From the NCBI GenBank assembly GCA_020722405.1, contig DYKW01000004.1, positions 1-22,794 of the forward strand: a stretch of 22,794 nucleotides of DNA. Reading direction: 5' to 3'. Position numbers and translations under genes: made by a program. Positions 15,876 through 22,794 of this stretch are shown in pieces (position 1 is the first letter of the stretch; each line of letters opens with the position of its first letter). The stretch is from Anaerolinea thermophila (GTDB lineage Bacteria > Chloroflexota > Anaerolineae > Anaerolineales > DRKV01). Below the pieces are notes generated by a model, which did not search any database, had not been told where the DNA came from, and saw nothing but the letters and a program-made list of their open reading frames with translations.

Positions 15876-18800
15876 CAGCCGCCCCCCTCTTGGTGTAGCA
15901 TCTCTAAGAAAACGCGTACCACCTGCGGGTCGAAGTGTCGTCCACTTTCGTCGAGCAGGTAATCTCGGGTGTCCTCCGGCGTCCAGGCTTTCCGGTATGG
16001 ACGGTCACTGGTGAGCGCATCCCAGACGTCTACGACGGCGAATATGCGCGCCGCCAAGGGAATTTCCTCTCCTTTGAGGCCACGCGGATACCCACTGCCA
16101 TCCCACTTTTCATGATGACAATACGGAATATCCAACGCTGGCCCCAGAAAAGAAATCTGGGATAGTAGGCGGTAGGCCAATTCGGGGTGCGTCTGCATGA
16201 TAACACGCTCATGGGGTGAAAGTGGCCCTGGCTTGAGTAAAATCTCATCGGGAATACCCATTTTCCCGATGTCGTGCAATAGCGCACCGCGACGAATATA
16301 GATCATCTGGCTGTCTGGGACGCCCATGCGACGCGCTAATTTTAGAGTTAACTCAGTTACCCGGCGGGCATGTCCTTCCGTCTCGCGATCCCGCAATTCC
16401 AGGGCGTGTGCCCACCCTTCCAGAGTATCCTCATAAGCCAGTGTTAATTTCATGTTGGATTGCTGTAAATGAGTGAACAATTGCGCGTTGTTGATGGCAA
16501 TGGCGGTCTGACCGGCGATGGCATCCAGGAAGGTGCGCCATTCTTGCATCTCAGAGGGTGGTGTAAGTCGGTAGGCTTCCAAAACCCCTACCAACTTACC
16601 TTTAGCGATTAATGGCGCCGCACAGTAAGTGCGATAAGGCAAATGGCGCAGGTAGTCCGGCAGATTTTTCTCCTTGCGTAAATCGGGGTAGAACACGGAC
16701 TGGCGTTCCAGGGCGCATTGTCCAATGACGTCCTCGCCTACTCGCAAGGTGTGTGTGCGTAGACGCTGGGTTTCTAGCCCGCGGCGGGCAGCAATGCGCA
16801 ATGTGTAGAGATCGAAGAGCAGCCAGACAGCGGCTGCGTTGACCTCGTCGTGGGTAGTGATTTCTTCCAACAAAATACCTAGCGTTAGGTTTAAATCTAC
16901 ACTGCCAATGATGGCTTGATCAATGGTGCGCAACACATTAAGGCGTTTGAATTGGGTTTGCAGGTTGGTGTATAGTCGGGCGTTTTCCAGGGCTACGGCT
17001 GCCTGGGCTGCTAATAATTCCAAGACTTGGATTTCGTGTGGCTGGAAGTAGTGGGGTTGCTGGTAAGCGACGTTCATGACCCCCATCATGCGTTGCCCGA
17101 TTTTTAAAGGCAAACTAATGATGGCGCCTTCCCAATCTGTTCCTTGAAACAGCGGGGATTCTTGAAAATTTGGAATGACAACTTTTTCTCCTTGTTGGGC
17201 TACCTGGTAAGTTACGCCATCTTGCCGAGGCTCTTTGTATGGTTCTTCATGGTATTGATTAGCCCACATGGCGGCAGCAAAGGACAGCCGTTCGTCTTCG
17301 TATAGGAAAATGTGGGCATCGTAAGCCTCGGTCAGGCGCAGCGCATACGATAGAATGCCATTCAAAGTGGTTTTTAGGTCCAAATTGGAAGTCATTTGCA
17401 AACTGGCTTGTTGCAATAACGCCATTTCGGTGTTACGCTGCTGCTCGTTAGCAAATAGACGCGCATTGTGTATCGCGATGGCCGCCTGGTGACCAAAAAT
17501 CTCTGCCAGGGGAATATCTTTTTGTGTATATGTTCCCGGGTGGTCGTGGTGTAAATTCAAAATTCCAATGACTTTTTGTCGGACAATGAGAGGGATGCCC
17601 ATCCAACTACGAACATGCACCAAATGAACGGTAAATTTCCAGATCGGATCGGTACGCACATCCATAGAAATGTGTGGTTGAGCGGTTTCCAGAACTTGTT
17701 CTAGATAGGGGTAGGTATGGTGCGGGATAATAGTGTTGATGGGATATATTCGCTCTCCCTGGTAGGCAATGGGAAGGAAGCCTTCCTCCTGACAGGAAAG
17801 TATATTTGCACTTTTATACGGAATCACCTGTTGGGCATATTCTAGTATGCGTTGCAGGACTTCCTCTACATCCAGGCTTTCAGACAGGGCGGCGGTGGCC
17901 TGACGCAGGGTTTCTGCTAATTGCCGTTGCTGGCGTTCGGCTTCCAGCAACAGGGACTGTTGAATGGCGACACCCAATGAAGTAGCGACTTCTTCGGCTA
18001 CCTGGGTATGCTCTGGGGTGTAAACCTTGGGTTGGCGATGCGCGATATTGAGCACACCAACCAGTTTTTTGTCGTGCGCTCGCAGTGGAATATTGATCAG
18101 GCTACGATAGCCGCGTGCCAGAAAAGCAGATTCAATTGGCGTAAGTTGCGCATTACTGAGCGCTGCCAAGTTTTCTATGATGCCAACTTGTCCTTCTTTG
18201 AGCCTGGGATCCACAGCAAATTCTGATAATGGCATGTTTTGGGGGAGTGGCAATAGTTCTGTATATTCCCAGACTCCCAGAATGTGTGCTTCCTGGCGTT
18301 CGAAATCGTATTGGATGACGCTGGCATGTTCTACGGGGAACAATTCTTTTAGATGGGGCAGCACAGCACTTGCAATTTCAGTAGGTGAACGAGCGTCTAA
18401 AATTTTGCGATCAATCTGATGCAGAATGCTTAATCGTTGGCGAATGTATTCTTGGGCGCGCTGAGCATTTTTGAGGGTGCTGATATTTGTGAAGACGGCC
18501 AGGTACCCGGAGAAGATGTCTCCCTGGAAATATGGGCTACCGGTGACGGTTGCATCAATCAGGTGTCCGTCCTTGTGCTTTAGACGAGTTTCATAACTAT
18601 CGGTAATCCCTTGTCTGCGGCGTTCATCGGCCTGGATGATTTTTTCTTGCTCTTCTGGAGGAATCAACAGCATGGCTGGTTGCCCAATTAATTCTTCGGG
18701 GGTATACCCCAACAAAGCCGCTCCCGTCTCGCTGAAAAAAATAAAGCGGCCGTCAGTATCTTGAATGGCTACCCCATCAGATGTATTTTGAAGGATGGTT

Positions 18801-19363
18801 TCATTCAAGGTGCGCAGGTCCCCTAATTGTTTTTCCAATATGGTCAATGTGTGCTGTAAGGCTTGCTGACGGATGAAGTGCGCGATCAGGGTGGTGAAAA
18901 GTGCTGCCAGAAACCAAAATACAACCCCGGCGCTGATTACGCGCAGGGCTTTTATGTCCAATGGTTGTGCATTATGTTGGTACGTTAGTGCCATAAAAAT
19001 GGCAAATTCCGTCAGAATAACAAGTGCATCCCGTAAGCGTAAGAGTACGGTGGTAAATAAGACGAGCGTTGTTGTGATGAAAAGTACTTCTTCCAATGGT
19101 ATTTTGTATCTGTATATCCAGCCCAGCAGTAACAAGGTAACGCCATACGCAAGTACGGAAGCCAGCCGACGGGTGTCTAGCCATAACCCGGCAAGAGCAG
19201 CGCCCAAAAACAATCCTACCCAACCCCAGTTCCACCATGAGGCAGGCAGAGAAAATGCAATGATCGCTGTTGTTAACGCCCCTAGCACATTGAGGACCAC
19301 GTAAACGATGCGGTGTTCACGTGGGTACTTGTAAAGAATAGAGGTAGAAAAGAAAGAAGACAT
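15875..19363 (-). CDS. Membrane PAS-GAF4-HD-GYP protein, probable c-di-GMP phosphodiesterase
   Basis: A 1162-residue signalling protein. Residues about 18-163 hold roughly six membrane segments, followed by a coiled-coil stretch (about 165-190) and a PAS domain (about 184-297). Four GAF-like domains follow (about 320-470, 498-636, 660-797, 822-960), each ending in an A-x-AI-x-N-A-type helix. The C-terminal HD-GYP domain (about 978-1157) is complete: HARRVTEL, H1030-D1031 in LLHDIGKMGIPDE, H1083-H1084 in CHHEKWDGSGYP, GYP at 1091-1093, and the VVDVWDALTSDRPYRKA motif. HD-GYP domains of this type hydrolyse c-di-GMP to pGpG or GMP; the ligands of the PAS and GAF domains cannot be told from sequence. 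The ATG has AAGAG about 9 nt upstream. Coupled to the NYN gene; divergent from the LysM gene. Confidence 0.9.
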   Translation of the reverse strand: MSSFFSTSILYKYPREHRIVYVVLNVLGALTTAIIAFSLPASWWNWGWVGLFLGAALAGLWLDTRRLASVLAYGVTLLLLGWIYRYKIPLEEVLFITTTLVLFTTVLLRLRDALVILTEFAIFMALTYQHNAQPLDIKALRVISAGVVFWFLAALFTTLIAHFIRQQALQHTLTILEKQLGDLRTLNETILQNTSDGVAIQDTDGRFIFFSETGAALLGYTPEELIGQPAMLLIPPEEQEKIIQADERRRQGITDSYETRLKHKDGHLIDATVTGSPYFQGDIFSGYLAVFTNISTLKNAQRAQEYIRQRLSILHQIDRKILDARSPTEIASAVLPHLKELFPVEHASVIQYDFERQEAHILGVWEYTELLPLPQNMPLSEFAVDPRLKEGQVGIIENLAALSNAQLTPIESAFLARGYRSLINIPLRAHDKKLVGVLNIAHRQPKVYTPEHTQVAEEVATSLGVAIQQSLLLEAERQQRQLAETLRQATAALSESLDVEEVLQRILEYAQQVIPYKSANILSCQEEGFLPIAYQGERIYPINTIIPHHTYPYLEQVLETAQPHISMDVRTDPIWKFTVHLVHVRSWMGIPLIVRQKVIGILNLHHDHPGTYTQKDIPLAEIFGHQAAIAIHNARLFANEQQRNTEMALLQQASLQMTSNLDLKTTLNGILSYALRLTEAYDAHIFLYEDERLSFAAAMWANQYHEEPYKEPRQDGVTYQVAQQGEKVVIPNFQESPLFQGTDWEGAIISLPLKIGQRMMGVMNVAYQQPHYFQPHEIQVLELLAAQAAVALENARLYTNLQTQFKRLNVLRTIDQAIIGSVDLNLTLGILLEEITTHDEVNAAAVWLLFDLYTLRIAARRGLETQRLRTHTLRVGEDVIGQCALERQSVFYPDLRKEKNLPDYLRHLPYRTYCAAPLIAKGKLVGVLEAYRLTPPSEMQEWRTFLDAIAGQTAIAINNAQLFTHLQQSNMKLTLAYEDTLEGWAHALELRDRETEGHARRVTELTLKLARRMGVPDSQMIYIRRGALLHDIGKMGIPDEILLKPGPLSPHERVIMQTHPELAYRLLSQISFLGPALDIPYCHHEKWDGSGYPRGLKGEEIPLAARIFAVVDVWDALTSDRPYRKAWTPEDTRDYLLDESGRHFDPQVVRVFLEMLHQEGGG

Positions 19364-19384
19364 ACGATGGCTCTTAACCGCTTT

Positions 19385-19441
19385 TTGTTAGCAGAATAGT
19401 TTTCCTTTATAGTATACTTGACAAACGAACGTCATGAACGG
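19385..19441 (+). promoter_or_regulatory. Divergent promoter region; + strand promoter for the LysM-dnaX-ybaB-recR cluster
   Basis: On the + strand TTGTTA (19385-19390) and TATAGT (19408-19413) are separated by exactly 17 bp, a good sigma70-type match, predicting transcription from about 19420. On the - strand overlapping -10-like hexamers (TATACT at 19416-19411, TATAAA at 19411-19406) could serve the HD-GYP gene, though I find no good -35. Overlap of the two would make firing mutually exclusive, which is inference. Confidence 0.5.
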
Positions 19442-20140
19442 ATGAATTTGCTATTTTTTTCAATAATGTCACGTAGACGCGTTGTGCTTTACCTGTTGCT
19501 AAATATCATCGTCTCTGCTACTACAGTGAGTGTGGTGCTATGGGTTTGGCAGCGTTATTTCAATCCCATGAACGTGACTCCTATGTTGCCCATAACTGTG
19601 GTTTCTCCACCACCAGGCACTGTGACTGCCACCCCCTTCGCACTGGTGCCTTATCAGGTGCAGCCGGGAGATGACCTCTCGGGTGTGGCACAGCGCTTGG
19701 GTGTAGAGGTAGAGACGCTGCGTGCCATCAACAACTTGACGGAAGATACCCTGGGCGTTGGGCAGACGATTTACGTGCCGGTGCCGTTGCAGCCTACCGA
19801 AACCCCAACCCCAGTGCCTCCCGGTGATCCTGCGGCCTTGCACATTGTCTCGGTGGTGGCTGCCGGCGATGCACAGCATGAATACGTACAGGTACAGTAC
19901 ACCGGCGAGGGTGAAATTTCCCTGCTTGGTTGGCAATTGCAAGCTGAACAAGGATTGGCATACCATTTCCCGGAATTATTGCTGCATAGCAACGGCGCAG
20001 TTCGTATTCACACTGCTCCCGGCGTGGATACCGTGGTGGATTTGTTCTGGGGGCAGGATGTTCCAGTGTGGGCTTCTGGTGTGCAGGTTCTTCTGGTAAC
20101 CCCAGATGGCACGGTGGCCGATACGTATCGCATTCCTTGA
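19442..20140 (+). CDS. Membrane-anchored protein with LysM and lamin-tail-like domains
   Basis: A 232-residue protein of unknown precise role. An Arg-rich start (RRR at 11-13) and one hydrophobic helix (about 14-36) suggest a single-pass anchor with the rest outside. A LysM domain (about 70-113: YQVQPGDDLSGVAQRLGVEV... LGVGQTIYVPV) should bind peptidoglycan or similar glycan. A TP-rich linker (114-131) leads to a beta-rich C-terminal domain (about 132-231) resembling a lamin-tail (LTD) fold: V-Q-V-x-Y-T-G-E-G, L-L-G-W-x-L, F-P-E-L-L-L, and D-G-T-V-A-D-T-Y. I chose ATG 19442, which fits a transcript start near 19420; TTG 19418 and ATG 19466 are alternatives, and no start has a strong ribosome binding site. 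dnaX starts 34 nt downstream, probably in the same transcript. Confidence 0.75.
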   Translation: MNLLFFSIMSRRRVVLYLLLNIIVSATTVSVVLWVWQRYFNPMNVTPMLPITVVSPPPGTVTATPFALVPYQVQPGDDLSGVAQRLGVEVETLRAINNLTEDTLGVGQTIYVPVPLQPTETPTPVPPGDPAALHIVSVVAAGDAQHEYVQVQYTGEGEISLLGWQLQAEQGLAYHFPELLLHSNGAVRIHTAPGVDTVVDLFWGQDVPVWASGVQVLLVTPDGTVADTYRIP

Positions 20141-20174
20141 ATAACCCTTACGCATTCACTTTCCAGGAGTACAA

Positions 20175-21749
20175 ATGGCGCAAGCACTGTACCTCAAATG
20201 GCGTCCCCGACGGTGGGGAGAAGTCGTTGGTCAACAGCACGTCATCCAGACGCTGCGCAATGCGGTCGCCGGCGGACGGGTAGCCCATGCTTATCTGTTT
20301 GCCGGGCCGCGCGGCACCGGCAAAACCACCTCGGCGCGGTTACTTGCCAAAGCCGTCAACTGCCTGCATGATGATCCGGCACAGCGCCCTTGTGATGCCT
20401 GCGAGCACTGCCAGGCGGTCAATGAAGGCCGTTTTCTCGATTTAATTGAAATTGATGCCGCTTCCAACACCAGCGTGGACGATGTGCGCTCCCTGCGGGA
20501 GAAAATCAACTTCGCCCCCAGTCAGGGACGCTACAAAATCTACATCATTGACGAAGTCCACATGCTTTCCACCGCGGCCTTCAATGCACTGCTCAAAACA
20601 TTGGAAGAACCGCCCTCGCACGCCATCTTCATCCTGGCAACGACCGAGATTCACAAAATCCCGGCCACGGTGCTCTCGCGCTGTCAGCGGCACGAATTCC
20701 GGCGCATTCCCCAGCAAGAAATGGTCACTTACCTGCAAAAGATCGTGCAGGATGAAAGCCTAACGGTCGCGCCGGAGGTGCTTCCCTTATTGGCGCGTCA
20801 ATCCACCGGCTGCCTGCGGGATGCCATCTCACTTTTGGATCAATTGGCCTCCAGCGGCGAGCGTGTTGACCTGAAAGTTGCGCAGGCCGTGTTGGGCACC
20901 AGTAGCAATCAGGCGGTTATCGCTTTGTTGGATGCCATTCTCGATGATGATGCGGCCCGTGGTTTGGATGAACTCCACCAAACGCTGGATAGCGGCGCGG
21001 ACCCACGTCAGTTTGCGCGCCAGATGGTGGAATACTTACGCGCGCTATTGCTAGTGCAATCCGGAAATGCGGCCGAAGTGGATACCCCCCAGGATTTGCG
21101 CGCCAGCATGGCACAGCAGACTGCGCGTTTAACGCGCGCAGATTTATTGCGCATAATTCGCGCCTTCAATCAGGCAGCCGCAGACGCGCGCCTTTCATGG
21201 CAGCCGGCCTTGCCTTTGGAACTTGCTTTGATGGATTCCCTTTCTCCGGAGGAAGAACCCTTGGAGGAGAGGAGGAAACACGCGCGGACCCCCGGGGGGC
21301 GCGCGGTCCCTGAAAAACGCGCGCACCCCACGGTCCCCGCGGGTACCCAGGAGGCTGCTCCCCCAGAGGGTGACGCGGCACCCCCAAAGGGCGATCTATT
21401 CCAACAAATTGCCTCCCAATGGAAACGCCTGGTAAAATTAGCGCGTGAAAACGCCCATCCGGTTGCAAGTCCGGCCTCCGGTTTACTGAATTCGGGTAAG
21501 CCTTTGGAAGTACGGGGCAACGTGTTGGTGGTTGGTTACCCCAGCGAAGTGCTGAGAGAACGCATGGCGGCACCAGAATATACGCAAGTGGCCGAACAGG
21601 CGCTTGAACAACTGGTGGGACAGGCGTTGCATGTGGAGTGTGTCCTATCAACCGCTTCGCGCAAAGAACTTCCTCCAGAAGTGGATAACAGCGGCATGGT
21701 TGCCACTGCTGTGCGCGACCTGGGTGGGGAAATCGTAGATATGAGTTGA
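20175..21749 (+). CDS. dnaX: DNA polymerase III clamp-loader subunit gamma/tau
   Basis: ATPase subunit of the clamp loader that opens and places the sliding clamp. The 524-residue protein has Walker A GPRGTGKTT (44-52), a zinc module (C63, C73, C76, C79), Walker B IIDEVHM (124-130), sensor 1 LATTEIHK (154-161) and the SRC arginine-finger motif (168-170). Domains II-III run to about residue 360. Residues about 368-408 form a Pro/Gly/Arg-rich linker encoded by unusually GC-rich palindromic DNA, followed by a C-terminal tau-like domain (about 408-524) that is poorly conserved between phyla. CAGGAG (20164-20169) supports the ATG. No canonical A-AAA-AAG slippery site is seen, but the -1 frame stops at 21311-21313. 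ybaB and recR follow, a common bacterial arrangement. Confidence 0.95.
   Translation: MAQALYLKWRPRRWGEVVGQQHVIQTLRNAVAGGRVAHAYLFAGPRGTGKTTSARLLAKAVNCLHDDPAQRPCDACEHCQAVNEGRFLDLIEIDAASNTSVDDVRSLREKINFAPSQGRYKIYIIDEVHMLSTAAFNALLKTLEEPPSHAIFILATTEIHKIPATVLSRCQRHEFRRIPQQEMVTYLQKIVQDESLTVAPEVLPLLARQSTGCLRDAISLLDQLASSGERVDLKVAQAVLGTSSNQAVIALLDAILDDDAARGLDELHQTLDSGADPRQFARQMVEYLRALLLVQSGNAAEVDTPQDLRASMAQQTARLTRADLLRIIRAFNQAAADARLSWQPALPLELALMDSLSPEEEPLEERRKHARTPGGRAVPEKRAHPTVPAGTQEAAPPEGDAAPPKGDLFQQIASQWKRLVKLARENAHPVASPASGLLNSGKPLEVRGNVLVVGYPSEVLRERMAAPEYTQVAEQALEQLVGQALHVECVLSTASRKELPPEVDNSGMVATAVRDLGGEIVDMS
21279..21308 (+). repeat. GC-rich palindrome inside the dnaX linker
   Basis: CGCGCG (21281-21286) and CGCGCG (21300-21305) flank a C5-G6 core (21289-21299), giving a strong stem. 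The pattern ACGCGCGG...GGGGGGCGCGCG matches the nuoM-nuoN palindrome (13535-13560). A related GC block (ACGCGCGC...) follows at 21317-21345, and GGGTG/CACCC (21368-21383) forms a third small hairpin. All are in frame and encode the linker. Confidence 0.6.
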
Positions 21750-21773
21750 TATTAGTAGAAAGGAGATTGACTG

Positions 21774-22112
21774 ATGGCAAAAAAACGTGATTTTAATCGT
21801 GCTCCCGCTATGGGGGGGGGCGGCAAGGGAATGATGCAGCAGTTGCAGCGTTTGCAAGCGCAACTGCTTGAAGCACAAGAAAAACTGGCAGAGGAAACCG
21901 TTGAGGCTACCGCCGGCGGTGGCGCGGTCAAGGTGGTCATGACCGGCGACCAGAAATGCCGTGGCATCGAGATTGACCCGGCCCTGCTGGAAGATGGCGA
22001 TGCTGAAATGTTGCAAGATTTGGTGATGACTGCCGTCAATATGGCATTAGATGCCTCACGCAATTTGGCCGAAGAGCGACTTGGCCCGTTGACCGGCGGC
22101 CTGCCCTTCTAG
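21774..22112 (+). CDS. ybaB: YbaB/EbfC-family nucleoid-associated protein
   Basis: A 112-residue DNA-binding protein of the YbaB/EbfC family, whose members form tweezer-like dimers on DNA. It shows the typical layout: a Gly/Met-rich start (MGGGGKGMMQQLQRLQ), a long helix (about 20-40), the central strand-rich EATAGGGAVKVVMTGDQKCRGIEIDP region (short hallmark: GGGAVKVVMTG), and a C-terminal helix with DLVMTAVNMALDASRN. AAAGGAG (21759-21765) supports the ATG. It sits between dnaX and recR, as in many bacteria, pointing to a link with replication or repair. A run of nine G (21812-21820) early in the gene is prone to slippage or sequencing error; as given, the frame is intact. Confidence 0.93.
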   Translation: MAKKRDFNRAPAMGGGGKGMMQQLQRLQAQLLEAQEKLAEETVEATAGGGAVKVVMTGDQKCRGIEIDPALLEDGDAEMLQDLVMTAVNMALDASRNLAEERLGPLTGGLPF

Positions 22113-22128
22113 GGATGTGTAATCTGTC

Positions 22129-22734
22129 ATGTTGCTCCCCGCGCCCATTCAAGATTTAATTGACGCTTTCTCTCGGCTGCCCGGCATTGGCCCTAAAACT
22201 GCCTCGCGCCTGGCTTTCTATCTGTTGCATGCTCCCGATGACGTGGCTATCTTGCTGGCTGAGGCACTGAAGGGCTTGAAAACCGGTATTGGTTATTGTC
22301 AGCATTGCTATAATATTACGGCCGCTGGCCGTGAACTATGTGAAGTATGTGCTGACCCGACGCGTCACCAGGATGTAGTATGCGTGGTGGAAGCCCCGCT
22401 GGACGTGATTGCCATTGAGCGGACAGATGCTTTCGATGGGGTGTACCATGTGTTGCACGGTGCTTTATCGCCTATCGAAGGAATTGGCCCAGAGGACATC
22501 AAATTGCGAGAATTATTTCAACGCTTGAAGGACGAGAAAATTCGAGAAATCATCCTTGCCACAAACCCAAGTATGGAAGGCGATGCGACCGCCATGTACA
22601 TTCAGCGCCAGGTGATCAATATGCCAATTCGCGTGACGCGCCTGGCGCGCGGTCTGCCCGTGGGCGGTGATTTGGAATACGCCGATCAAAATACCTTGCT
22701 ACGCGCTTTGTTGGGCAGGCAAGAACTGGAATAA
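22129..22734 (+). CDS. recR: Recombination mediator protein RecR
   Basis: Partner of RecO (and RecF) that helps load RecA onto SSB-coated single-stranded DNA. The 201-residue protein is of normal length and complete. It has an N-terminal helix-hairpin-helix (LPGIGPKTASRLAFYLL, about 17-33), a zinc finger (C57, C60, C71, C74), a TOPRIM domain (about 81-176) with E88 in VVEAP and the NPSMEGDATA motif (146-155), and the C-terminal LARGLPVGGDLEYAD motif (172-186). It starts 16 nt after ybaB; the ribosome binding site is weak (AGGGATG, 22112-22118), so coupling with ybaB is likely. No terminator is visible before the window ends. Confidence 0.96.
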   Translation: MLLPAPIQDLIDAFSRLPGIGPKTASRLAFYLLHAPDDVAILLAEALKGLKTGIGYCQHCYNITAAGRELCEVCADPTRHQDVVCVVEAPLDVIAIERTDAFDGVYHVLHGALSPIEGIGPEDIKLRELFQRLKDEKIREIILATNPSMEGDATAMYIQRQVINMPIRVTRLARGLPVGGDLEYADQNTLLRALLGRQELE

Positions 22735-22751
22735 AAAGTAGGTATCTGTTT

Positions 22752-22778
22752 ACCGCAGAGCCCGCGGAGAACGCAGAG
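22752..22778. repeat. Three 9-nt tandem units (NNCGCAGAG type)
   Basis: ACCGCAGAG (22752-22760), CCCGCGGAG (22761-22769) and AACGCAGAG (22770-22778) form three head-to-tail units sharing C-G-C-R-G-A-G. This resembles the dispersed CGCAGAG repeats common between genes in several bacterial phyla. The window ends 16 nt later, so its full extent is unknown. Confidence 0.55.
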
Positions 22779-22794
22779 AATCTGGAAAGTCATT

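Noticed and set aside
19418..19423. TTGACA as a -35 box on the + strand
   Set aside because: No -10-like hexamer lies 16-18 bp downstream (GATGAA or ATGAAT); the TTGTTA/TATAGT pair just upstream is better.
21166..21780. 204-residue - strand open frame antisense to dnaX
   Set aside because: It is a by-product of the GC-rich, stop-poor linker; it resembles no family and dnaX on the other strand is certain.
1..22794. CRISPR array, tRNA, rRNA, insertion sequence or phage gene
   Set aside because: I saw no spaced direct repeats, cloverleaf, transposase motif or terminal inverted repeats of an insertion sequence.

Overview
The window looks like bacterial chromosome from a moderately GC-rich organism. 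It is most likely a member of the Chloroflexota (Anaerolineae or a related class). That placement is an inference from the overall style: a very large GAF/HD-GYP signalling protein, a membrane-anchored LysM plus lamin-tail-like protein, and dnaX-ybaB-recR beside a full nuo operon. No rRNA or other marker gene is present to prove it. No tRNA, rRNA, CRISPR array, transposase or phage gene was seen.

Region 1 (1-387) has no gene. It holds a hairpin (140-169) that probably closes upstream transcription, a promoter with a perfect TATAAT -10 box (220-225), and a roughly 155-nt leader containing a long-range stem (302-365).

Region 2 (388-15036) is a complete 14-gene complex I operon in canonical order, nuoABCDEFGHIJKLMN, all on the + strand with gaps of at most 54 nt and several start/stop overlaps. 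NuoE, F and G form the NADH-oxidising module (FMN, N1a, N3, N1b, N4, N5 and N7 ligands all present). NuoB, C, D and I form the connecting module (N2, N6a, N6b). NuoA, H, J, K, L, M and N form the membrane arm, with the key Glu and Lys residues visible in L and M and the Glu residues in K. Together they should transfer electrons from NADH to a quinone and pump ions. The nuoM-nuoN gap carries a GC-rich hairpin, and NuoL carries a His/Lys-rich insertion.

Region 3 (15037-15392) is the convergent junction: a terminator for nuo, an oppositely oriented terminator for the - strand genes, and an unexplained 10-bp perfect inverted repeat.

Region 4 (- strand, 19363 down to 15393) encodes a 1162-residue membrane PAS-GAF(x4)-HD-GYP protein, a probable c-di-GMP phosphodiesterase. 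It is translationally coupled (TGATG) to a small YacP/NYN-type nuclease.

Region 5 (19385-22794) starts at a divergent promoter and runs + strand: a LysM/lamin-tail-like membrane protein, dnaX (clamp loader), ybaB (nucleoid-associated protein) and recR (recombinational repair). The dnaX linker contains GC palindromes resembling the nuoM-nuoN hairpin. The window ends in a short 9-nt tandem repeat. Most of the window is ordinary housekeeping; the more interesting signals are the shared GC palindromes, the dnaX linker with a nearby -1-frame stop, and the HD-GYP/NYN pair. I did not find a convincing new multi-gene system.
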